Assembly: GCA_964617765.1 (NCBI GenBank)
Contig: CAZTZY010000076.1
Span: 1 to 14,223 of the forward strand
Length of the DNA: 14,223 bases
Direction of reading: 5' to 3'
Origin: CAZTZY01 sp964617765
GTDB taxonomy: Bacteria > Pseudomonadota > Gammaproteobacteria > Pseudomonadales > DT-91
Shown: one piece after another, positions 6,974 through 14,205 of the stretch
Numbering within the stretch: the stretch's first letter is position 1
Layout: each line of letters begins with the position of its first letter
Program-made: the position numbers and the translations under genes
The notes under the pieces: model-generated
The model's database searches: none
Told to the model about the DNA's origin: nothing
The model's input: the letters and a program-made list of their open reading frames with translations, nothing else

Positions 6974-7500
6974 GTTGGGGTTTTGTGCCGCATTGGTGGA
7001 AGGAATCGACATTGCCGGCATTCAGTTTTAATGCTCGCAGTGAAGAGGCGCATAGCAAGCCGATGTGGCGCGAGGCTTATCATTCCAGTCGTTGCATTAT
7101 GCCCGCTGCAGGCTGGTATGAGTGGCAAGCGAGTGAAGTGGTTGATACTGACACGGGGAAAGCCAGGACGGTTAAACAGCCATATTTTTTGTATGACGAA
7201 TCGCAACCGGTGATCGGCATGGCCGGGTTGTTATCAGTATGGCATTCCCCGGAAAATGGCCCGCTGATAACCTGTGCCTTGCTGACGAAAGTGGCATCGC
7301 CGCAGTTGTTGGCAGTGCATGACAGGATGCCGGTAATTCTTGATCGTGCCGCCTGTGATGATTGGATCAGGCCTGATCTGGGTAAACAGGATGTAGCACA
7401 ATTGATCGCCGATTCTGCAACGGATTTTGCTTTTTATACGGTCAGCAAGGCGGTAAATAATGCCAAAAACGAAGGCAGCCAATTGATTGAGCGTTTGTAA
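6808..7500 (+). CDS. SRAP-domain abasic-site protein (YedK/HMCES family)
   Basis: SOS response-associated peptidase (SRAP) family protein. Known members form a thiazolidine DNA-protein cross-link with abasic sites in single-stranded DNA through Cys2, shielding them from cleavage and error-prone bypass. The 230-aa protein begins MCGRY, so the start is fixed by the need for Cys2 after Met removal. Further conserved residues are N32 in YNAAPS, NARSEE 75-80, E105 in AGWYEW and H171 in HDRMPVIL. These match the active-site set described for E. coli YedK, including the same glutamate number. A family-variable insertion lies about 108-124. The Shine-Dalgarno is weak and no LexA box is visible upstream. 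It converges on umuC with 6 nt between stop codons. A decayed copy of its 5' end lies at 3745. Confidence 0.95.
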   Translation: MCGRYVTPDTQSIKTWWQSALIADGQFPLHYNAAPSLQVPLIHAIPERGNELTLARWGFVPHWWKESTLPAFSFNARSEEAHSKPMWREAYHSSRCIMPAAGWYEWQASEVVDTDTGKARTVKQPYFLYDESQPVIGMAGLLSVWHSPENGPLITCALLTKVASPQLLAVHDRMPVILDRAACDDWIRPDLGKQDVAQLIADSATDFAFYTVSKAVNNAKNEGSQLIERL

Positions 7501-7506
7501 TTTCTG

Positions 7507-8757
7507 CTATATTTTCACAATCGGCACATCGCTAACCCGGGTGGTATAAGCCGGCGATTTCATTTCCCGGCACATATGCCATTGCCTTTGTATACCTTGC
7601 CTTCCCAGAAACATAACACCTTGTCCATAGCGCTGGTTGATTTTATCCAGCGTTGTCATCATGTCTTGCGATGCCAGTGTCTGGTTGGCGGTAAAAAAAT
7701 CTTCTTGCTGAAAAGTATTCTCAACCAGATCGAGCAAACCGACACCGGCTTTGGCATAGACATAGCCCTGACGATACAGGTGAGTGGAGATGCGCAGGGC
7801 GGCTTCAACAATGTGGCGGCTGTCGTTGGTGGGGTAGAGCAAGGGTGTGCTAAGGCTATTGCCATAATAGGGTGTAGTAAAACGCGAGGTTTGCATCATC
7901 ACATACACGCGGCGGGCAAGGCTGTTTTGCCGGCGCAGTTTTTCGGCGGCACGCACGGCGTAGTTGGCGACGCTTTCGTTGAGGTCGTGCAGTGAAGTGA
8001 TTTTCTTGCTGAATGAACGGCTGCAAAATATCTGCTGTTTGGGTGAGGGTTGTGTATCCAGGCTCAGGCAGGGTTCGCCATTCAATTCCCGGATAGTACG
8101 TTCCAGTGTTACGCCAAAATCCGCGCGCAACTCTTTAGGGTTTTGTTGGCGCAAATCTTCAACGGTAAGGATATGGCAATCAGCCAGTCGTTTGGCAATG
8201 CGCGAGCCCACGCCCCACACTTTGTTTACCGGCAGCTTGCTGAAAACCTTTTGCCATTCTGTGCTGTTTTCAATCATGCAAACTCCATTCAGTTTCACCG
8301 ATTTTTTGGCAATGTGGTTCGCCAATTTGGCGAGGGTTTTGGTAGGTGCAATACCTACACAAACTGGCATACGTTGTTCCTTCCAGCAAGCCTGTTTGAT
8401 TAACTGGCCATGTGCGTACAAATCGGTAAATCCATCGACATCCAGAAAGGCTTCATCAATGCTGTAAACCTCTATGGCATTACCGTAGCCTTCGAGCATC
8501 GACATAATGCGCTGTGAGGTATCACCATAGAGTTCGTAATTGCTGCTGAATACATGTACCTGGTGTTGTTGCAACAGGTGTTTGATTTTGAAATAGGGTT
8601 CGAGATCGGGAATGTTGAGGGCTTTGGCTTCCTTGTTACGCGTTACGATACAGCCATCATTGTTAGATAACACAACTATGGGTTTACCGCGCAGGTCGGG
8701 CCGGTAAATCTGCTCACAACTGGCATAGCAGGCATTGCAATCAACCAGGGCCAGCAT
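7507..8757 (-). CDS. umuC: DNA polymerase V catalytic subunit UmuC
   Basis: Y-family translesion polymerase, active with processed UmuD' and RecA filaments. From ATG 8757 it is 416 aa (E. coli UmuC is 422). Palm residues are D6 in LVDCNACYASCE and D101-E102 in YSIDEAFLDVDG, at the same numbers as E. coli, with the putative steric-gate Tyr11. SNNDGCIV is at 31-38, followed by HhH-containing thumb/finger segments (VWGVGSRIAKRL) and the little-finger domain with CSRSFSKKI, ending GIQRQWHM...YTTRVSDV as in other UmuC proteins. QEDFF near the C-terminus may be a beta-clamp-binding motif. An in-frame start at 8811 would lie inside umuD and add 18 non-conserved residues. The chosen start is 4 nt after the umuD stop, so coupling is likely. 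Residue 10, Phe in E. coli, is Cys. Confidence 0.96.
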   Translation of the reverse strand: MLALVDCNACYASCEQIYRPDLRGKPIVVLSNNDGCIVTRNKEAKALNIPDLEPYFKIKHLLQQHQVHVFSSNYELYGDTSQRIMSMLEGYGNAIEVYSIDEAFLDVDGFTDLYAHGQLIKQACWKEQRMPVCVGIAPTKTLAKLANHIAKKSVKLNGVCMIENSTEWQKVFSKLPVNKVWGVGSRIAKRLADCHILTVEDLRQQNPKELRADFGVTLERTIRELNGEPCLSLDTQPSPKQQIFCSRSFSKKITSLHDLNESVANYAVRAAEKLRRQNSLARRVYVMMQTSRFTTPYYGNSLSTPLLYPTNDSRHIVEAALRISTHLYRQGYVYAKAGVGLLDLVENTFQQEDFFTANQTLASQDMMTTLDKINQRYGQGVMFLGRQGIQRQWHMCREMKSPAYTTRVSDVPIVKI

Positions 8758-8761
8758 GGCA

Positions 8762-9211
8762 TTAACACGGAAAGGCGTAATGCGCTTGCGGGGTAATGCA
8801 AAACGTGACAACGCCTTCGCATATCACATCAAGATCATCGGGCAAGGGCAACGGTTGTTGCTTGCAGTTGGCCGGGCGTAACAGGCGGTTATGCAGGTCG
8901 AGTATCTTGATGGTCAGCTCGCCGCCAATGGAAGCCACGATGGTGGAATCGTGCAAGGGCGTGAGTGAGCGATCAATAATCAATAGCGAACCATCAAGAA
9001 TGCCGCGCTCAATCATCGAATCACCCTGGGCCTTGGCAATGAAGGTGGCGGCGGGATGTTTGATCAATAACTCATTTAAACTCGGCATCTGCTCGAGGTA
9101 ATCATTGGCCGGCGACGGAAAGCCACAGGCCAGGCGGGTTTGCAGCAGGCGCAATACATCCTCGGCGGTGTGGCAGGTAGAGTGGAAGATAAGAATGGGT
9201 CTAACGATCAT
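8762..9211 (-). CDS. umuD: DNA polymerase V accessory protein UmuD (LexA-like autoprotease)
   Basis: Self-cleaving SOS protein; RecA-stimulated cleavage yields UmuD', which activates UmuC. The 149-aa sequence has the cleavage bond Cys29-Gly30 in ACGFPSPA, the nucleophile Ser65 in GDSM and the general base Lys102 in LTIKIL. The spacings of 36 and 37 residues equal those of E. coli UmuD (24, 60, 97). Five residues are added ahead of the cleavage site, and about five more in the second half. It is the first gene of umuDC, directly downstream of a LexA box. No good Shine-Dalgarno precedes ATG 9211. Confidence 0.95.
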   Translation of the reverse strand: MIVRPILIFHSTCHTAEDVLRLLQTRLACGFPSPANDYLEQMPSLNELLIKHPAATFIAKAQGDSMIERGILDGSLLIIDRSLTPLHDSTIVASIGGELTIKILDLHNRLLRPANCKQQPLPLPDDLDVICEGVVTFCITPQAHYAFPC

Positions 9212-9221
9212 AAAATCACTA

Positions 9222-9241
9222 TACTGTATAAATATTCAGTA
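9222..9241 (-). promoter_or_regulatory. LexA operator (SOS box) of umuDC
   Basis: The sequence reads TACTG-N10-CAGTA with an AT-only N10 core, matching the gammaproteobacterial LexA consensus CTG-N10-CAG plus the flanking TA/TA. It lies 10 nt before the umuD start codon. Repression by LexA and induction by DNA damage follow from established knowledge of such sites. Confidence 0.93.
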
Positions 9242-9243
9242 TC

Positions 9244-9273
9244 ATGGTAGTTTCAAAAGTGGCGTTGTGTCAA
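9244..9273 (-). promoter_or_regulatory. Putative umuDC promoter
   Basis: On the - strand, a perfect -35 TTGACA (9273-9268) is followed after 18 nt by TACCAT (9249-9244), a 4/6 match to -10. The start site would then fall inside the LexA box, explaining repression, and give a leader of only about 25 nt. The weak -10 suits a tightly controlled SOS gene. An alternative -10, TATAGT, inside the box edge would give a nearly leaderless message. Confidence 0.5.
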
Positions 9274-9373
9274 ATGGAAGTGTTGTCGGGTTGGCGATGG
9301 AGTTGGAAATGAGGTTTGGTGGTTGTAACCCAGATGCAGAACTGTGTGTCTGCCCTGATAATGATAATGCTTA

Positions 9374-9397
9374 AGGGCGCACACGCAGGTGCACCCT
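9374..9397. repeat. Imperfect palindrome (REP-like)
   Basis: AGGGCGCAC (9374-9382) and GTGCACCCT (9389-9397) form a 9-bp stem with one mismatch and a 6-nt loop ACGCAG. It sits in the 224-nt gap between umuD and the RlmN-like gene. Only one copy is seen in this window. Confidence 0.45.
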
Positions 9398-9435
9398 ACG
9401 GGAATTTCGCCCCAAGCCATGTTAGCATGCGCGCC

Positions 9436-10461
9436 ATGCGTATTTCTGACTTTAATCAACGCCTGACCGATTCCGGTGCCAGGCCAATCCATTGTGAACA
9501 GATGCTGCGTTCCTGGTTGCAGGGCAAGCCTCTGGATGCGGCACCGCGTCGCCATAAAACCGAACATCGGCTTTCCCTTTCCCTGCAAGAAGCCTTGCCA
9601 CAGTTAAGCACAGAGCTGGATGCCTTGCTGGGTGTACGTGCTGAATTCCCCGGGGAGGATGGTTCCTCGCGCTTGTTGGTCGATTTGGCTGATGGGCAAA
9701 TGGTGGAAAGTGTACTGCTGCCGCGTGATGGGGTTTGTGTGTCTACGCAGGTGGGTTGTGCGGTGGGTTGCCGTTTTTGCATGACGGGCAAAAGTGGGTT
9801 GTTGCGCCAGGTGAGCAGTATGGAGATTCTTGCACAGGTGGTGCAGGCGCGTCGTCGCCGGCCGGTGAAAAAAGTGGTGTTTATGGGCATGGGTGAGCCA
9901 GCCCATAACCTCGATAATGTGCTGGAAGCGATTGATGTACTGGGCACTTATGGCGCCATTGGCCACAAGAATCTGGTGTTTTCTACGGTGGGTGATATGC
10001 GTGTGTTCGAGCGTTTGCCACAGCTGCGGGTAAAACCGGCACTGGCTTTGTCGTTGCATACCACTAAGCCTGAGTTGCGTGAACACCTGTTGCCTAACGC
10101 CCCGAAGATAGCGCCTGCCGATTTGATAGAGATGGGCGAGAGTTATGCGCGGCTGGTGAAATATCCTGTGCAGTACCAATGGACCTTGCTGAAAGGTATC
10201 AATGATGGCCAGGATGAGCTCGACGGGATTTTGCGTCTGTTGAAAGGCAAATACGCCGTGCTGAATGTGATTCCTTTCAATAGCCACGAAGGCGAGGATT
10301 ACCAGCGCCCGGAGCCGGAACGCATTATCGAGATTGTGCATTACCTGCATTCGCGCGGGGTGTTGACCAAGGTGCGCAACAGCGCCGGCCAGGATGTGGA
10401 TGCCGGTTGCGGGCAGTTGCGGGCGCGGGCGGTGGATATCATTAATACCCAAGGGTTGTAA
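9436..10461 (+). CDS. RlmN/Cfr-superfamily radical SAM rRNA methyltransferase-like protein
   Basis: Radical SAM enzyme related to RlmN, which methylates C2 of A2503 in 23S rRNA and A37 in some tRNAs. From ATG 9436 it is 341 aa. The cluster motif is C108-x3-C112-x2-C115. C101 (GVCVSTQ) and C325 (GCGQL) match the positions of the two mechanistic cysteines of RlmN (118 and 355), with identical spacing from C101 to the cluster. FMGMGEP and SLHTTKPELR are also typical. It differs from canonical RlmN: CMTGKSG instead of CSTAQQG, VIPFNSHEGEDY instead of LIPWNPFPG, and it is some 40 residues shorter. It is probably a paralogue subgroup of unknown substrate. Start choice: MRISDFNQRL is the first family-like stretch; in-frame ATG 9427 adds three residues and the ORF opens further up at 9316. 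No clear Shine-Dalgarno was found. Confidence 0.82.
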   Translation: MRISDFNQRLTDSGARPIHCEQMLRSWLQGKPLDAAPRRHKTEHRLSLSLQEALPQLSTELDALLGVRAEFPGEDGSSRLLVDLADGQMVESVLLPRDGVCVSTQVGCAVGCRFCMTGKSGLLRQVSSMEILAQVVQARRRRPVKKVVFMGMGEPAHNLDNVLEAIDVLGTYGAIGHKNLVFSTVGDMRVFERLPQLRVKPALALSLHTTKPELREHLLPNAPKIAPADLIEMGESYARLVKYPVQYQWTLLKGINDGQDELDGILRLLKGKYAVLNVIPFNSHEGEDYQRPEPERIIEIVHYLHSRGVLTKVRNSAGQDVDAGCGQLRARAVDIINTQGL

Positions 10462-10540
10462 CAACAAGATTTCGCTGGCGCCACAAGGTTTTATTCAAAG
10501 CCGATTTTTGTTACTGTTTGCAAAATTTCCAGCCGTAAAT

Positions 10541-11404
10541 ATGCCCATGACCACAGAACATCCCCTGATTGTTTCCCGTATTGATGAAGAACCGGCCATC
10601 CTGCGGGCCCGCTTTGGGGATTGGGGGTATTTGTATTTCAAACACTACGTCAGCCCGCAAAAATGCAACGCCTTGCTGGGCGACTTTATGGGTGTGCTGG
10701 CGCCGCATATTGTGCTGGATGAGGCTGCGGGTTTGCCACTGTTGAAGGGCGAGCCGTTTGCCGAAACCGAGCCGCTGTGGGATGAGCTTTACCCGAAGAT
10801 GCAGGCGCTGGAATCGTTCCACAGTTTCTTCCATGACCCCCATATTCTTGAGTTGATGAAAACGGTGCAGGGCAAGGATGTGTTTGTCTACCCGATGAAG
10901 ATGGCGCGGGTTTCTGCGCCGCGCAAACTGGGTTATGAAACCCCGCCGCACCAGGATGCGCGTTCGCATTTTGCCGGGGAAACCATGGCGGGTATCTGGG
11001 TGGCCTTGCAGGATATTTCCACTGACATGGGTCGCCTGCAAATACTGCCGAAGTCACATACTCTGGGTGTGAGAAAAGTGGTACCTGCGCTGGGTGTGGG
11101 TAATGTGCAGTGCGAAATATTGCCTGAGGAAAACATCTGGCATGTTTCTGATGTAGAGCAGGGCGATGTGATTATTTTCAATTCGTGTACTGTGCATTCG
11201 GCACAACCTAACCTGACTGACTCAGTGGTTCGCATGAGTGTGGATACGCGTTTTTGTGATTATGGTGCACCGGTGTATGTGAGCAATATGGAACCACACC
11301 ATGCCTGGCGTATTCCGGGGCTGGACTGGGAAATGATCTACCGCGATTGGCAGGATAAAAACCTGCAGTATTACTGGAAAGATTATCCGGCTATGTGGCA
11401 ATAA
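10541..11404 (+). CDS. Phytanoyl-CoA dioxygenase (PhyH) family protein
   Basis: Probable Fe(II)/2-oxoglutarate-dependent oxygenase, 287 aa from ATG 10541. The 2-His-1-carboxylate iron site is visible as HQD (H137, D139) and distal H219 in TVHSAQPN, with R231 twelve residues on as likely 2-oxoglutarate ligand. FGDWGYLYFKHYVS near residues 25-38 resembles the N-terminal helix region of PhyH proteins, and GRLQILPKSHTLG is the usual strand before the distal histidine. Substrates in this family range from acyl-CoAs to ectoine and secondary metabolites, so none can be assigned. ATG 10547 is an equal alternative; the ORF extends upstream into the RlmN-like gene in another frame, without family similarity. 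The FkbM-type gene follows after 4 nt, so the two are surely co-transcribed. Confidence 0.85.
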   Translation: MPMTTEHPLIVSRIDEEPAILRARFGDWGYLYFKHYVSPQKCNALLGDFMGVLAPHIVLDEAAGLPLLKGEPFAETEPLWDELYPKMQALESFHSFFHDPHILELMKTVQGKDVFVYPMKMARVSAPRKLGYETPPHQDARSHFAGETMAGIWVALQDISTDMGRLQILPKSHTLGVRKVVPALGVGNVQCEILPEENIWHVSDVEQGDVIIFNSCTVHSAQPNLTDSVVRMSVDTRFCDYGAPVYVSNMEPHHAWRIPGLDWEMIYRDWQDKNLQYYWKDYPAMWQ

Positions 11405-11408
11405 CGCG

Positions 11409-12251
11409 ATGGCTATCCATTCCTCGGCAGATATTATCGATCTCGACATTCCCGGCTTAAGCGCGGGCCTGAAGATGCATTTACACAGTGCAGGCGACCA
11501 GATGATTTCGGCGCGGCTACGCAAGGAACGTATCTGGGAGCGCTATGAAACCCTGTTGACGCTAAATCATTTGCATGAAGGTGATGTGTATGTGGATGTG
11601 GGTGCAAATATCGGTTATTACACCCTTCTGGCTGCACAACGTGTTGGCGTGCAGGGTAAGGTAATTGCGTATGAGCCCGATGCGGCAAATTTAGCGCTGC
11701 TGAATGCCAATGTCGCCATGAACGGTTTTACTCAAGTGCGCATTTTCCCTTATGCGCTCTACGATAAAAACAGTGAGGGAAAGTTATTTTTATCGGGTGA
11801 TAACTTTGGTGATCATCGTGTGTACGGTTCTGTTGATGAGCGTCATAGCTCTGAAATTACGTTAGTGCATGGCGGTGAACATTTAAGTCGCCATATTGAG
11901 CGAATGGACTTCCTGAAAATTGATACGCAGGGGGCTGAGTTTTTTGTGGTGAATGGATTGAAAGAGATGATCATTAAAAACCGTGGTCATTTGCGCATGA
12001 TTCTCGAATTTTGTCCTTACGGCATTCGCAACTCTGGTGCCACTGGCCACGATTTACTGCAACTGCTGGATGCTACCGGCATGCAGTACCATATTATTGA
12101 TCACCAGCAGGAATGTTTAATACCGGCACAAAGTCATCATTTAGCCGAATGGATTACCCTGATGGCCAATGAGCCGCTAAACGAAGGTTTCATCAACTTG
12201 TTTGTGACGCCGACGGGTTATGTGATGAATGAATTGATAGGTTCAGCTTGA
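11409..12251 (+). CDS. FkbM family methyltransferase
   Basis: SAM-dependent class I methyltransferase of the FkbM type, 280 aa. Motif I is VDVGANIGYYT (D63-T72), the acidic SAM-ribose residue is E89 in AYEPD, and the FkbM hallmark LKIDTQGAE is at 169-177. Family members mostly O-methylate hydroxyls on polyketides, sugars or glycans; the target here cannot be read from sequence. No signal peptide or membrane segment is apparent, so it should be cytoplasmic. It starts 4 nt after the dioxygenase stop without a clear Shine-Dalgarno, which suggests coupled translation and a shared pathway: hydroxylation, then methylation, of the same or a related substrate. No glycosyltransferase or PKS/NRPS gene is near. 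Confidence 0.88.
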   Translation: MAIHSSADIIDLDIPGLSAGLKMHLHSAGDQMISARLRKERIWERYETLLTLNHLHEGDVYVDVGANIGYYTLLAAQRVGVQGKVIAYEPDAANLALLNANVAMNGFTQVRIFPYALYDKNSEGKLFLSGDNFGDHRVYGSVDERHSSEITLVHGGEHLSRHIERMDFLKIDTQGAEFFVVNGLKEMIIKNRGHLRMILEFCPYGIRNSGATGHDLLQLLDATGMQYHIIDHQQECLIPAQSHHLAEWITLMANEPLNEGFINLFVTPTGYVMNELIGSA

Positions 12252-12462
12252 GTATTTTTTAATCAATATCGAGTAATGCCTGGATATGCAGTTTCTAAAT
12301 CCTTTGAATTTGAAGAGTTAGCAATACCGGCAGGTCTTATTAGTATTTTTTGATTGCTTTTGACCATAAATTAAGCCATTTTTACCGCCTTGCGATTGCA
12401 CCCATTGGTTACAATCCACCGACTTACTGTTTTCATATTTCAATAATATCTAAGGAAAAAGC

Positions 12463-14106
12463 ATGTCCACGCCTCAATTTGATCCTAAATACTCTGCTGA
12501 ACTGTATACCTTTGCCGGTAAAGATGTCCCCTGGTTGATGAAAAAATGGGCTGATGCCACGCCTGAGAAGGCTTTTTTAATTTGGGAGCCAAAAGAAGGC
12601 CCAAGCCAGTCATGGACATACAAAACCTTTTATGACGAAATCCAGAAAGTGGCTTGTGGACTGATTGCCAAGGGTGTGAAGAAGGGTGACAAGCTGTTAA
12701 TTCATGCTGAAAACAGCCCTGAAATGATGATTGCCTGGTATGCATCGGCGATTGTGGGTTCTTGCGCGGTAACCACAAATACCCGTTGTATCGGTGATGA
12801 ATTAACCTATTTTGCCGAGCATTCTGATGCAGTAGGTTGCATAACCCAGCCTAAATTTATTAAAGAGCTTTCTGCCAATGCCAAAAGTATTCCCTGGTTT
12901 GTGGTGACGGATGACAATTCCGGCGAAGCACCTGCCGATGCTGACAAGAATCACGGGTTTGATAACTGGAAAGTGTTGTACACACACGGCGATAAAGCAC
13001 CAGAGCGTGCTGCAGAACCTATGTTGCCGGTGGGTATCCAGTTTACTTCGGGTACTACTTCACGTCCAAAAGCGGTGGTGCATACCCATGCCAATGCCTT
13101 GTGGGGTGGTATGTCAGGTGCTGCGAATACAGCGATTGACAGCAATTCAACCTATTTGTGTTTTCTGCCTTGCTTCCATGTGAATGCACAAAGCTGGACG
13201 TTCTGGACTATGACCTGGGCAGGCGGTACTGTCGTTTTACAGCCGAAATTTTCTTCGAGCAAGTTCTGGGAGATTTCTCTGAAGCATAAATGTACCCATG
13301 CTTCGATGATCCCTTTCTGCTTCAAGGCGATTGGTGCACAACCGGTGCCTGAACATTCCTACAAAGTATGGTTAACCGGCGTGAAGCTGCATACCGTGGA
13401 GGGGATGTGGAAAGTTAAAACCTTTGCGACCTGGGGTATGACTGAAACCGTTACCCACGCTACACGCTCCAATATCAATATGGATTGTCCTGAGTTGAAC
13501 ATCGGTATTCCCAGTCCGGGTTATGAATATGCGATTATCAATCCTGAAACCGGCAAATATTGTGCGGTGGGCGAGAATGGTGATTTGTATATCCGTGGTT
13601 ATCGCGGCATCCAGTTATTTCTTGAGTATTACAAAAATCCTGAGGCAATGGCCAAATCGTTCACCAAGGATGGCTGGTTTGCAACCGGCGACCAGATCCG
13701 TCTAGGTGAAGACGGTTATATGTATTTTGCTGACCGCGACAAGGATGTATTGAAAGTGGGTGGCGAAAACGTTTCTGCCCGTCAGGTAGAAGAGGCGATT
13801 AACGCAGCGGCGCCATACATGTTCGCCGAAGTGGCTGTTGTTGCGCAAAAACACGATATGCTGGACGAGATTCCGGTGGCGTTCATTATCAAAGGGCCTT
13901 ACTGCGATAAATCGGATGACGAGATGCGTACCGTGGTATTCGATTATTGCACCAAGAACATGGCGGATTTCAAGCGTCCACGTAAGTTGTATTTCATCAA
14001 GGATGAAGAGATGCCGCGCGCAACACTGGAAAAAGTGGCGAAGAATAAATTGCGTGAAATGTCGGATGCACGGGCTGATGAAGAGGCTGCTGCAGGTAAA
14101 GCCTGA
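12463..14106 (+). CDS. CaiC-like AMP-binding acyl-CoA ligase
   Basis: ANL-superfamily adenylating enzyme, 547 aa, expected to activate a carboxylate with ATP and load it on CoA. The P-loop is TSGTTSRPK (195-203), where Ser replaces the usual Gly; E. coli CaiC has the same TSGTTSRPK. Later motifs are WGMTET, GWFATGDQIR, ADRDKDVLKVGGENVSARQVEE (hinge and CoA-binding region) and PRATLEKVAKNKLRE, which retains the catalytic A10 lysine but has Glu where TGK is usual. The N-terminus and length fit CaiC-like/short-to-medium-chain ligases, but the substrate is not predictable. AAGGA at 12452-12456, 6 nt before ATG, fixes the start. A 211-nt gap from the FkbM gene and a strong terminator after it suggest a separate transcription unit. 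The C-terminus ends in an Ala/Glu-rich tail. Confidence 0.9.
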   Translation: MSTPQFDPKYSAELYTFAGKDVPWLMKKWADATPEKAFLIWEPKEGPSQSWTYKTFYDEIQKVACGLIAKGVKKGDKLLIHAENSPEMMIAWYASAIVGSCAVTTNTRCIGDELTYFAEHSDAVGCITQPKFIKELSANAKSIPWFVVTDDNSGEAPADADKNHGFDNWKVLYTHGDKAPERAAEPMLPVGIQFTSGTTSRPKAVVHTHANALWGGMSGAANTAIDSNSTYLCFLPCFHVNAQSWTFWTMTWAGGTVVLQPKFSSSKFWEISLKHKCTHASMIPFCFKAIGAQPVPEHSYKVWLTGVKLHTVEGMWKVKTFATWGMTETVTHATRSNINMDCPELNIGIPSPGYEYAIINPETGKYCAVGENGDLYIRGYRGIQLFLEYYKNPEAMAKSFTKDGWFATGDQIRLGEDGYMYFADRDKDVLKVGGENVSARQVEEAINAAAPYMFAEVAVVAQKHDMLDEIPVAFIIKGPYCDKSDDEMRTVVFDYCTKNMADFKRPRKLYFIKDEEMPRATLEKVAKNKLREMSDARADEEAAAGKA

Positions 14107-14175
14107 GAGCATTAATTGGCTCGTTCGGTATTGAAGCTTGCCAAGAGCCTGTTATCGGTGAACAATTAAACACAA

Positions 14176-14205
14176 TAAAGCCGGGCTTTATGCCCGGTTT
14201 TTTTT
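14176..14205 (+). terminator. Rho-independent terminator of the acyl-CoA ligase gene
   Basis: CCGGGC (14181-14186), loop TTTAT, GCCCGG (14192-14197), then eight T (14198-14205), with A residues upstream that extend the stem against the T-run. Located about 70 nt after the stop codon. A textbook intrinsic terminator. Confidence 0.95.

Noticed and set aside
9105..9374. 89-codon + strand open frame crossing the LexA box
   Set aside because: It runs antisense through the conserved start of umuD and through its operator, with no similarity to a known family.
12323..12351. AATAC/GTATT stem with a T-run after the FkbM gene
   Set aside because: The stem is only five mostly A-T pairs with a 15-nt loop, so it is too weak to call as a terminator.
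12350..12538. 62-codon open frame ahead of the acyl-CoA ligase
   Set aside because: It overlaps the ligase start in another frame, lacks a Shine-Dalgarno and has no recognisable composition.
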